Part shown: piece by piece, positions 5,288-11,864 of the stretch | Numbering within the stretch: the stretch's first letter is position 1 | Layout: the number at the start of each line of letters is the position of its first letter | Notes under the pieces: model-generated | The model's database searches: none | Seen by the model: only the letters and a program-made list of their open reading frames with translations | What the model was told of the DNA's origin: nothing | Made by a program: the position numbers and the translations under genes | NCBI GenBank assembly: GCA_016215305.1 | Contig: JACRKI010000169.1 | Location: 1-12,963 of the forward strand | Origin: Candidatus Woesearchaeota archaeon | Lineage (GTDB): Archaea > Nanobdellota > Nanobdellia > Woesearchaeales > DSVV01 | Reading direction: 5' to 3' | DNA: 12,963 bases

Positions 5288-6754
5288 CTATCTATCTTCC
5301 ATCTGTTTCCCCACGCGAACAGCATTAGAAACAATCTTTGTTGGCCGCTGTTTTCTGCCTTTGAAATTCACAACAGCGCCGGGCAATTGGAAATTTCCGA
5401 CGATATGATACATGGAACCGACTTTGTAGGTGATGATTCGCTCTTCATATGCTTCGAGATGAGGAATGTGCCATTGCAGAATTGTTCCTGCTTTTTCATG
5501 CTTCAAAATCTTTTCTGGCTTGACAGTGCCGATTTCAAAACGCTGATCAATCTCAGCAACAGCAGGAATTCTGTCTTCAAGCGCGACATCATCAACAAGA
5601 TGCAATGTTCTGTTTTTAATGTGAAGAAGTATTTTCAGTTTCATGTGCCCTTCTTTGCTGACAGAGAGGGTCATCACTTCTTTTCGGACAGTCAATGGAC
5701 TGCGGAATTTGTAATACAGCCAGGCGATAAGTCCAATAAGAAGAATTGCCCAGAGAATCGAACGATAGTTGACAGAATAGGTATAGACCACAGGAACACC
5801 GAGAGGAAGAAGAACGTCTGCCTGATAATAATAAAGTCCCTGATCATCCACAATTTCGCCGGAAGGATCACTGGCAGCAAAATATCTGCTGAACCAACTG
5901 ACAGGATATTTGAATTGTTTTATGGTGTCTGCGTTTCCGTTGTTGGTGTATTCTGCTTTTTCAGTGGTTTTGAAAAAGAAGCTGGACGCGGGATATTGCA
6001 CTTCAACAATGTCAGCGTACGGAAGAATATGAATTTGTTTTTTGATGGGAGTAAATACTTTTTCGCCGACAACAACTGTTAATTCCAGCGTATCATTTGT
6101 AGGCGCTTGATGAGGATCATATTGGATTTCAAAGACAACAGAAGTGGTGCCTAATGGATCAACGTGTGTTGTTTGTGACGCGTTGTACAAATCGCTTTCA
6201 AGAATGACGTCAAGAGAAGTAATGTTCAAAGGATTTCTGTTGACAATATCAAGGCGGACTTTTTGTGTCTGGCGGGGATCCACATTTTCCTGCGCGTCAA
6301 AAAGGAAATTCAGACTGGGAAGATAATCAGAAAGCGCGTTTGGGTTGCGAATGTAGAGATAGAGATCAGGAGTTTCTTCTTCCCCTGTTTCTGAGCGAAG
6401 CGGAATCGAGATTGCGTATTTTCCTGAAGAGATAAGTTCTGAAATAGGACTGATGCGAACGCCAAAAGAAAGGGAGCTTTTCGCAGGAACAGTAAAGCTG
6501 GAAAGGTAGGAAAGCGGATCTGTTTCAAAACTCCATTTGGAGTCCAATCCAAAAATAGGTTCAATGCGTTCATCAGAAGAGCTGGGATTTATGACAGTAA
6601 AGGTATATTCCGCTGTTTCGTTGGGATAGATGACTGCTTCTGATGTTGTCGTGACTTCAAATCCAAAAGCAGAAGAAACAAAAACAAAAGAAAGCGCGAG
6701 AGTCAGCACAAGGAGAAGTGAAAATACGAAGAACTCTCGTCCAAACTTTGCCAT
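5288..6754 (-). CDS. Signal-peptide-bearing, membrane-anchored beta-sandwich surface protein
   Basis: This is a 488-residue protein. Residues 1-31 form a signal peptide: a positive start MAKFGR, then a long hydrophobic core ending SSAFG. About 300 beta-rich residues follow, including an Ig-like module with YPNETAEYTFTVINPSSSDE and PAKSSLSFGVRISP, the pattern of NEW3/CARDB-type domains on archaeal envelope proteins. A transmembrane helix at about 331-350 (WAILLIGLIAWLYY) is followed by Lys/Arg. The last ~138 residues resemble a DUF11-like domain (VALEDRIPAVAEI, GTILQWHIPHLEAYEERIIT, FQLPGAVV). The helix orientation places this last domain in the cytoplasm, which is unusual. The ATG at 6754 is chosen over a GTG at 6778 because it begins the signal peptide and has AGGTG 7 bases upstream. 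No specific function is recognised; it probably scaffolds or binds at the cell surface. Confidence 0.75.
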   Translation of the reverse strand: MAKFGREFFVFSLLLVLTLALSFVFVSSAFGFEVTTTSEAVIYPNETAEYTFTVINPSSSDERIEPIFGLDSKWSFETDPLSYLSSFTVPAKSSLSFGVRISPISELISSGKYAISIPLRSETGEEETPDLYLYIRNPNALSDYLPSLNFLFDAQENVDPRQTQKVRLDIVNRNPLNITSLDVILESDLYNASQTTHVDPLGTTSVVFEIQYDPHQAPTNDTLELTVVVGEKVFTPIKKQIHILPYADIVEVQYPASSFFFKTTEKAEYTNNGNADTIKQFKYPVSWFSRYFAASDPSGEIVDDQGLYYYQADVLLPLGVPVVYTYSVNYRSILWAILLIGLIAWLYYKFRSPLTVRKEVMTLSVSKEGHMKLKILLHIKNRTLHLVDDVALEDRIPAVAEIDQRFEIGTVKPEKILKHEKAGTILQWHIPHLEAYEERIITYKVGSMYHIVGNFQLPGAVVNFKGRKQRPTKIVSNAVRVGKQMEDR

Positions 6755-6843
6755 CCTGCAACACCTACAACACACCACTTACTGCAACCATATTATATTA
6801 TAATACAATTATAACGCAACGTATAACACATAATACTATACTA

Positions 6844-6866
6844 GTTGATGTATATATAATTTGTGA
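6844..6866 (+). promoter_or_regulatory. Promoter block (box A TATATAAT) of the 6912 gene, repeated from 3722-3744
   Basis: ATATATAAT lies in a 23-base block matching 3722-3744 at 21 positions. A start site about 25-28 bases downstream, near 6881, would leave a leader of about 30 bases that includes the GAGG before the ATG. Confidence 0.55.
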
Positions 6867-6911
6867 TTTGGAAAAGAAAAGTCAGGAAAAAGATTTTATC
6901 GAGGAAAAGCA

Positions 6912-7451
6912 ATGAAATTTATATACTGTGACGTAGTAACTACAAAAATGACTGAACAGAGACAGAGTATTGAAGAAATTGTGCGTGCAGATTCCCATGT
7001 AGTGGAGATTATTCCTTCTGAATACAATTGGTTTCCTCCTATAATGGATGGATTATGGAAGGGCGAAAGAAAAACCGCAGAGAAACTCATAAAGATGATA
7101 CAGACATATCTTCTTCTTCCTTATATTGTTGATGACTTTGAAAGCGATCACAGAGAAAGAAGAATATGGAGGATAGAAGGAGAAAAAAGGCATCATGGAT
7201 TTGAGGAATGTTATAGCAAAAATGCGTTAAAATGGAATAAGTATGCAACAACACAAACAGCGATTGATCTTCTTTTAACACTATACACTGGTCCAAATAA
7301 AGAACAGGCAGCAGCATATAAAACATCTTTCCGGGAAAAAAGTGATGAGGAATATAATAAAAAAACAACAAGAGAAAAGATGCAGTGGGTTATGGAAAAG
7401 AAAAGACAAATGTATTCCCTATTGGAATTTCTTTCAGAGAACTTTGCATAA
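6912..7451 (+). CDS. Conserved-looking protein of unknown function, 179 residues
   Basis: I do not recognise this protein. It has no signal peptide or membrane segment and is predicted to be soluble and mainly helical. It is rich in charged and aromatic residues (WFPPIMDGLWKGERKTAEKL, YIVDDFESDHRERRIWRIEG, NKKTTREKMQWVMEKKRQMY). The His/Glu-rich HHGFEECYSKNALKWNKY has possible metal or nucleic-acid ligands, but no catalytic signature is clear. GAGG (6901-6904) lies 7 bases before the ATG, unlike the mostly leaderless core genes here. Its promoter block is shared with the toxin-antitoxin region at 3722-3744. It is flanked downstream by nested hairpins, a collapsed gene and a MITE-like element, so it belongs to an accessory island. 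A defence- or mobile-element-related role is possible but unproven. Confidence 0.7.
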   Translation: MKFIYCDVVTTKMTEQRQSIEEIVRADSHVVEIIPSEYNWFPPIMDGLWKGERKTAEKLIKMIQTYLLLPYIVDDFESDHRERRIWRIEGEKRHHGFEECYSKNALKWNKYATTQTAIDLLLTLYTGPNKEQAAAYKTSFREKSDEEYNKKTTREKMQWVMEKKRQMYSLLEFLSENFA

Positions 7452-7521
7452 TTCAATTTTTCATCGATAGCTCGGAGTTTTTTCCTCCGAGCTCGACGAG
7501 GACTCAGAACGATGCAAAGTT
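7440..7521. repeat. Nested inverted repeats at the end of the 6912 gene
   Basis: AACTTTGCAT (7440-7449, overlapping the last codons of the gene) is perfectly complementary to ATGCAAAGTT (7512-7521). Inside it lies a 9-base-pair hairpin, AGCTCGGAG/CTCCGAGCT (7469-7477 and 7485-7493), with a TTTTTTC loop. It could act in termination or 3'-end protection. Confidence 0.55.
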
Positions 7522-7526
7522 ATCTT

Positions 7527-7557
7527 AGAGAATTTTGCTATTTATGCAAAATTCTCT
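7527..7557. repeat. 12-base-pair hairpin
   Basis: AGAGAATTTTGC and GCAAAATTCTCT pair perfectly around the loop TATTTAT. It lies 6 bases beyond the previous nested repeat and upstream of the box A at 7583. It may be a bidirectional structural boundary or part of the same transcript end. Confidence 0.55.
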
Positions 7558-7582
7558 TCAGAATAAGTCGCAGAAACAAACC

Positions 7583-7590
7583 TTTAAATA
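7583..7590 (+). promoter_or_regulatory. Box A of the collapsed NIF3/YqfO-like gene
   Basis: TTTAAATA is centred about 28 bases before the ATG at 7614. The promoter therefore appears intact although the gene is broken. Confidence 0.55.
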
Positions 7591-7613
7591 AAATGTTCAA
7601 TAAACAATAATTT

Positions 7614-7798
7614 ATGTACGTCAAACTTATCATTTATGCTCCAAAGAAAGACACAGAAGCGATTCTAAAAAGACTTTTCGAATTAGGCGCAGGCAAATTC
7701 AATATATTATCGAAGAAATAAAAAAAGTGCATCCGTATGAAGAGCCGGTGTTCTGTGTCTACCCATTGTTTGACGCGGCGTTGGGTGGAGAGGAATAA
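7614..7798 (+). pseudogene. Internally deleted NIF3/YqfO-type domain gene
   Basis: The ATG frame reads MYVKLIIYAPKKDTEAILKR then LFELGAGKF before running into a stop at 7719-7721. A second frame, from about 7700 to TAA at 7796-7798, reads YIIEEIKKVHPYEEPVFCVY then PLFDAALGGEE. These are the start (GAGKF-type turn) and the end (HPYEEPxxxVYPL) of the small domain found alone or inside NIF3/YqfO proteins. The roughly 45-55 residues that normally lie between them are missing, and the join changes frame. The simplest reading is one internal deletion that removed the middle and shifted the frame. Both ends are well preserved, so the event looks recent. If translated, the product would be only a 35-residue peptide. 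CutA1 also has an HPYE motif, but the GAG turn and VYPL ending favour NIF3/YqfO. Confidence 0.65.
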
Positions 7799-7838
7799 TC
7801 TTATTTTGAGAATACATTTTTCTTTAATATATTTCTTA

Positions 7839-7845
7839 AAAATAA
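7839..7845. repeat. Left flanking direct repeat (AAAATAA)
   Basis: AAAATAA directly abuts the left terminal inverted repeat and recurs at 8161-8167 directly after the right one, as a target-site duplication would. The sequence is A/T-rich, so chance is not excluded. Confidence 0.45.
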
Positions 7846-7910
7846 CTGGAGTTGTGCAATTTTTGGTTCTGAGATAATTTCATATTCTAAAATATCATAA
7901 AAAATAATTT

Positions 7911-7958
7911 CACAGACATGCTGATGCTCGAATAAGAGCTCACATCAGCATGTCTGTG
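7911..7958. repeat. Hairpin 1: 16-base-pair perfect stem
   Basis: CACAGACATGCTGATG (7911-7926) and CATCAGCATGTCTGTG (7943-7958) pair perfectly around a 16-base loop that includes CTCGAATAAGAG. Confidence 0.75.
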
Positions 7959-7978
7959 TGGTTTTCTGTTCTTGACAC

Positions 7979-8006
7979 ATGCTCCTCGCTTAACGCTTCG
8001 GAGCAT
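7979..8006. repeat. Hairpin 2: 7-base-pair stem
   Basis: ATGCTCC and GGAGCAT pair around TCGCTTAACGCTTC. Confidence 0.6.
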
Positions 8007-8014
8007 TCAGTAAG

Positions 8015-8058
8015 GAACACTTCTGTGCCGAGACTTTGTGCGAGGCACAGAAGTGTTC
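8015..8058. repeat. Hairpin 3: 15-base-pair perfect stem
   Basis: GAACACTTCTGTGCC (8015-8029) pairs with GGCACAGAAGTGTTC (8044-8058) around the 14-base loop GAGACTTTGTGCGA. Confidence 0.75.
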
Positions 8059-8077
8059 GTGATCCGCTCAGGATCAC
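8059..8077. repeat. Hairpin 4: 7-base-pair stem
   Basis: GTGATCC and GGATCAC pair around GCTCA. It starts at the very next base after hairpin 3, so the two could stack coaxially. Confidence 0.7.
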
Positions 8078-8171
8078 AAAATAGGAATAATGTCCATTAA
8101 ACACTCATTTCATAACTTACCATTATTTTTCCACTTCTACAAAAAACTGCACAACTCCAGAAAATAATAAA

Positions 8172-10643
8172 TTAGGAAAGAACCCGGCTCACATGCCCAA
8201 TCTTCTCAATCCGTAAAACAGAATCAACAAAGCTTTCGACTTTCGCCTCATGGCTGACAATAATTACCTGCTTCATCTGCAATTCTTCAAGAACATCGCG
8301 GACTTTCTCAAGCTGCTCAGAACTGAATCCATCAGTTGGTTCATCAAGAATAAGCAAATCTTTCGTGTGAATTGTCGTCATGAAATCATTAATCACTTTG
8401 TTCAGCGCAAGCCGATACGCAAGGGAGACAGCTGTTTTTTCTCCGCCGCTGAGATCAAACAATTCAGTGTCGTAGCCATTTTGTTCAATGACTGGGCTGA
8501 AGTTTTCATCAATGCTGCCGCTAATCCCGCTGTCTTCCATGAGCATGGTAAACCATTTGGAAAAGAATTCCTGAAACGAAGTATGAACCTGAAGCAAAAC
8601 ATGTTTTTCCATGAGAGAAATCATTGGCGCGAAATAATCATCAAGCCATTGCGTATATGCTCCCATTGCTGCGCATTTTTTCTGGATGGTTTTCTTTTCA
8701 GAATAATCTTTTTCAAAGATTGATTTCTGCTGCAATACTCCATCAACCTCCTTCTCGACAGTTTTGAGCGCAATCTCCTGCTGCCGCTCCTGCTGTTGAT
8801 GCTCTTCCATTTTCTGTTTGAGCAAAAGCAGATGTTGTTCGAGAGATGCAAACGCAGTGAGCTGTTCAGAAGAAGAAGCAAGCTGTGCTTGAATTTGGAG
8901 TAATTGTTCCTCAAGCTGCTGCACATCGGCGGTGCATTGCGTTGCCTGATTTTGTTTTTCGACAGCAAAGAGTTCCTGCTGTTTTTTCTGTGTAGAGAGA
9001 GATTCCCACTGCCGCAGTTGTTCCAGAAGACTGCGAAGAGAAATGATTTCTTTTTCCAGATGTTCAAAGGAAAGAGAAGCAAACTGTTGTTGTTTTGTTT
9101 CAGCCCGCGCCAACTGTTCAAGAACAGCCGCGAGAAGTTCTTGTTTTTGATGCTGTTGTTTTTGTTTCTGCCTTGCTCCATCAATGACAGAAAGGAGCAC
9201 TGCTTTTTTCTTTTCCGCGAGAAGAAGTTGTTTCAGCAGTGTTTTGTGTTCAAGGAGTTTTTTCTCACCGATTTCTTTTCGCTGCAAGAGTGCGGTCTTC
9301 TCAGCAAGTGTTTTTTCAAGAATATTTTGCTGATCAGCTAAAATCTTTTGTTTGTGTTCATGTGCAACGTGCTGCTGGCATAAACTGCACGTCGCAAGCT
9401 GTTCAAAAGTTTCTTTTGTCCGCAAGGTGTTTTTTTCTGTGACGTCAAGCGTCGCGAGTTCTTGAAGCAGAGCAGACAATTCCTGCTCAAAAGAAAGAAG
9501 CGCGTTTTCAATATGCTCTTTTTGCTCCAGCTCTTTGCCAAGCAAAACAAGCTGTCCCTCATACTGCTGTAATTCAGAGGAAAGCGTTTGGAATTGCGCA
9601 AGATCAGAAAGATGCTGTTTTTGCTGCTGTTGAAGCTGCGCAAGCTGTTGGGAAAGCAGCGCTTTCTCCTGCAAATGAGACTGCAATTTTTTTTGTTTTG
9701 CGTCTAACTCCAAAGCAATCTCTTCTTTCTTTTTCTCTGTTGGCTTTTCAGGCAAAACAATCTCTTTTTGCCGCAAAGCGAGAATCTGTTTTTGAATTTC
9801 TTCATGCTTTTTTTCAGTTTGTTTTTTTTGCTGCAAAAGCATGAGTTCATGGGATCGAAATCCCGCTTGTTTTTGCAAAAGTTCCTGCTGTTCTTTTTGT
9901 TTTGCTTCAAGAGCAAAGAGTTCTTTTTTGAGAATGGATGTAGTTTCTTTGCATTGAACGAGAAAAGGAAATAATTCCCTATGCTGGAATTGTTTTTGCT
10001 CCAGCTGTTTTTCAATATCATGAAGCTGTTGTTCCAGCTGCGGAAGCGAGAGAATTGTTTCTCCCAGTATTTTTTTTCGCAGGCGAAGCTCTTTGGAAAT
10101 CAGCTGGCTGTTCTCACGAATCTTTTTGTATTTGTCCATCTGAAACACTTTGCGGATTGTGTTTAGGCGGGTTTCTTTGTCATCGTACAAAATCTGGCGC
10201 ATCTGCTCTTGCGGCGTAAAGACAGTATAGCGAAACAGTAAATCCTTCGCGAGGGATTGCGTGTCTGGATAGCCGAGAATATCCATGAGCTTCGCGCGAA
10301 GTTCCATTGGCGTCAAATCCTGCCGCTGCCCATTCACGACAAGAAATCCTGCTTCTTGTTTGATTGCAGTTGGAGTTCGTTTGAGAATCCGGCAAACCTT
10401 TGTTTCTTTTCCCGCGATGTCGAGAAGCAGTTCAATTTTGCCTGCGTGGCTGCCATTTCGAAGCAAAGAAGAAGCTTCTAGTTCTCCGCGTTTAGTTCCA
10501 AACAACGCGAATTCAATTGCGAGAAGCAGTGTTGATTTTCCAGCGCCAATGTCTCCCGCGAGAAGAAGCGCGCCATCTGGGAAAGTGATGGTTTCTTCGA
10601 CATAGGAACGAATGTTTTGCAGGGTGAGAGTTTTGATGCGCAT
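8172..10643 (-). CDS. rad50: Rad50 DNA double-strand-break repair ATPase
   Basis: This is an 823-residue SMC-like ATPase that with Mre11 tethers and processes broken DNA ends. The N-terminal lobe carries RIKTLTLQNIRSYVEET and Walker A GDIGAGKST (residues 30-38), with Asp-Ile where GPNGAGKS is usual. Two long coiled-coil arms, rich in Gln, Lys, Glu and Leu, flank the zinc hook CSLC at residues 419-422, close to the midpoint. The C-terminal lobe has the signature LSGGEK (731-736), Walker B LLILDEPTDGF with Asp767-Glu768, and the switch-histidine SHE. The length is slightly below the ~850-900 of many archaeal Rad50 proteins. The ATG at 10643 replaces an upstream candidate at 10664 because it begins at the conserved RIK strand and has box A TTTAAAT (10666-10672) 26 bases upstream. 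The usual partner mre11 is not adjacent on either side. Confidence 0.95.
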   Translation of the reverse strand: MRIKTLTLQNIRSYVEETITFPDGALLLAGDIGAGKSTLLLAIEFALFGTKRGELEASSLLRNGSHAGKIELLLDIAGKETKVCRILKRTPTAIKQEAGFLVVNGQRQDLTPMELRAKLMDILGYPDTQSLAKDLLFRYTVFTPQEQMRQILYDDKETRLNTIRKVFQMDKYKKIRENSQLISKELRLRKKILGETILSLPQLEQQLHDIEKQLEQKQFQHRELFPFLVQCKETTSILKKELFALEAKQKEQQELLQKQAGFRSHELMLLQQKKQTEKKHEEIQKQILALRQKEIVLPEKPTEKKKEEIALELDAKQKKLQSHLQEKALLSQQLAQLQQQQKQHLSDLAQFQTLSSELQQYEGQLVLLGKELEQKEHIENALLSFEQELSALLQELATLDVTEKNTLRTKETFEQLATCSLCQQHVAHEHKQKILADQQNILEKTLAEKTALLQRKEIGEKKLLEHKTLLKQLLLAEKKKAVLLSVIDGARQKQKQQHQKQELLAAVLEQLARAETKQQQFASLSFEHLEKEIISLRSLLEQLRQWESLSTQKKQQELFAVEKQNQATQCTADVQQLEEQLLQIQAQLASSSEQLTAFASLEQHLLLLKQKMEEHQQQERQQEIALKTVEKEVDGVLQQKSIFEKDYSEKKTIQKKCAAMGAYTQWLDDYFAPMISLMEKHVLLQVHTSFQEFFSKWFTMLMEDSGISGSIDENFSPVIEQNGYDTELFDLSGGEKTAVSLAYRLALNKVINDFMTTIHTKDLLILDEPTDGFSSEQLEKVRDVLEELQMKQVIIVSHEAKVESFVDSVLRIEKIGHVSRVLS

Positions 10644-10665
10644 CAAGAATGTGAAGAGTTCCAAG

Positions 10666-10672
10666 TTTAAAT
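10666..10672 (-). promoter_or_regulatory. Box A of rad50
   Basis: ATTTAAA on the minus strand is centred 26 bases before the ATG at 10643. It lies in the 44-base gap after the ROK gene, so rad50 has its own leaderless promoter. Confidence 0.65.
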
Positions 10673-10687
10673 GGATTATGCGCTAAA

Positions 10688-11554
10688 TTATCGAATCAGC
10701 AAACTCGCGCCGACAATCCCTGCTTCTTTCACAGTCGCGCGAACAATGAGCGGCGTCGGATGAATGCAATTTTTTTCAAGAGACTCCTGCATCGCTTCTT
10801 CAAAATATTGCCATGCCTGATTCATCTGTCCGCCAATCACAATCACGTCAGGATCAAAAGCGCAAACCGCGTTCGTAAGAACAATGCCAAGATTCCAGCC
10901 AAATTCTTTCCAGACTGCGAGTGCTTTATCATTTTTGACTTCTGCGAGTTGAAAAACGTCAATCGGTTCAGCAACGTCAAGATCATATTTTTTAGCAGAG
11001 AAAAGAACTCCAGCGGTGCTGACATACTGCTCCACGCAGCCGCGAACAAGATTCGGAAAAACAACAGTTTCATTTTTATCAATAACAGTGTGCGCGAGCT
11101 CAAGAGCATTCCCGCGACCGGAATAAATAATATCATTAATCACAAGTCCTGCGCCAAAACCGGTTCCAAGCGTGATGCCAAGAACAACCGCGTGATCTTT
11201 TCCTGCGCCATATAATGCTTCTGCGAGCGTAAAACAGTTCGCGTCATTGTCAAAGAAGATAGGAACATCAAAATTATTTTGGAGCGGAGTTTTCAGATCA
11301 GTCATTTGGGGAATATTTGGCGTTTTGAGAATCATCCCATTTTTTGCGTCGAGAGGACCAGGACAGCCGATGCCGATCGCGTTGATTTGTCCGGAATATT
11401 CTGTCCATAATCCGTTGATGAGTTTGATGAGCGCGTGAACAAATTCTTCCTGTTGTTTTGGAGTTTTGACACGATCCATTTTAAGAACTGTGCCATCTTG
11501 ATCAACAACTCCTGCTTTTATCGATGTTCCGCCAATGTCAACGCCGAGGATCAT
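10688..11554 (-). CDS. ROK-family sugar kinase (glucokinase-like)
   Basis: This is a 288-residue ROK-family protein; such kinases phosphorylate glucose or related hexoses with ATP. The phosphate-binding loop GVDIGGTSIKAGVV opens the protein (Asp6). GIGCPGPLD, FDNDANCFTLAEALYGAGKD with the catalytic Asp of NDAN, and GITLGTGFGAGL follow. The expected zinc site, a His plus CxCGxxGCxE, is eroded: the sequence reads ALELAHTVIDKNE then NLVRGCVEQYVS, keeping the His and GCxE but not the first two Cys. The adenosine-binding end IVIGGQMNQAW is present. The ATG at 11554 is chosen over 11665 because it begins at the conserved strand and a box A (CATAAATAC) lies 26 bases upstream. Its neighbour is the PGI/PMI isomerase, which would use its product. 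Substrate is not certain; a fructose- or N-acetylhexosamine-type preference is possible. Confidence 0.88.
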   Translation of the reverse strand: MILGVDIGGTSIKAGVVDQDGTVLKMDRVKTPKQQEEFVHALIKLINGLWTEYSGQINAIGIGCPGPLDAKNGMILKTPNIPQMTDLKTPLQNNFDVPIFFDNDANCFTLAEALYGAGKDHAVVLGITLGTGFGAGLVINDIIYSGRGNALELAHTVIDKNETVVFPNLVRGCVEQYVSTAGVLFSAKKYDLDVAEPIDVFQLAEVKNDKALAVWKEFGWNLGIVLTNAVCAFDPDVIVIGGQMNQAWQYFEEAMQESLEKNCIHPTPLIVRATVKEAGIVGASLLIR

Positions 11555-11575
11555 GAATGAGTTAAGATAAAAAGA

Positions 11576-11584
11576 GTATTTATG
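11576..11584 (-). promoter_or_regulatory. Box A of the ROK kinase gene
   Basis: CATAAATAC on the minus strand is centred 26 bases before the ATG at 11554, supporting that start and leaderless translation. Confidence 0.55.
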
Positions 11585-11731
11585 TCTTTTGTAAATTTGA
11601 GTTAGAGAAAAAACCCGAACCGAAAAAAGCAACACACGCACCAGCAACGCAAACTGTATCTTCATGCAATTATTTTTTATAATTTAAAATATTCTTGACA
11701 TATATATATCAACATAATTAATCAAAATTAC

Positions 11732-11771
11732 CCCAATTTTTCTCAATAAAAAGAGCGAAAGAAAAATTGGG
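11732..11771. terminator. 12-base-pair hairpin downstream of the isomerase gene
   Basis: CCCAATTTTTCT (11732-11743) and AGAAAAATTGGG (11760-11771) pair perfectly around a 16-base loop. It lies about 95 bases past the isomerase stop. It is the only strong structure in the 310-base gap between the two sugar genes; the rest is A/T-rich and shows no gene. It could end or stabilise the isomerase mRNA, or it could be a small RNA. Confidence 0.45.
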
Positions 11772-11864
11772 TCCCCTGAGACAAAGCTTTTCTTGGTTCG
11801 TGAGTATCTTTTTACAGGTTCGTGTATTAACTGATCTTATGCGAGAAAAACAAAGAAAAGAATC

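Larger units (their letters stand above)
7846..8160. mobile_element. MITE-like non-coding element, 315 bases
   Basis: The element begins CTGGAGTTGTGCAATTTTT and ends with the inverse, CTGGAGTTGTGCAGTTTTT read from 8160. The two termini match at 18 of 19 positions. AAAATAA flanks both ends. No open reading frame is present; the interior holds four strong hairpins (7911-8077) between A/T-rich shoulders. Terminal inverted repeats, a short flanking duplication, small size and no coding capacity are the defining traits of a MITE mobilised by a transposase in trans. It sits 11 bases past the end of rad50. No transposase with these ends is in the window. Confidence 0.6.

Noticed and set aside
5237..6082. 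281-codon plus-strand open frame opposite the surface-protein gene
   Set aside because: Its composition is Phe/Ser/Asn-rich without domain structure, and the opposing frame has a signal peptide, Ig-like repeats and a transmembrane helix. It is an antisense shadow.
7911..8077. CRISPR array
   Set aside because: The repeats are different inverted stems, not one direct repeat with regular unique spacers, and no cas gene is present.
8250..10605. Several 60-190 codon open frames on both strands inside rad50
   Set aside because: They arise from the biased Gln/Lys/Glu/Leu codons of the coiled coil; rad50 motifs are continuous through the region.
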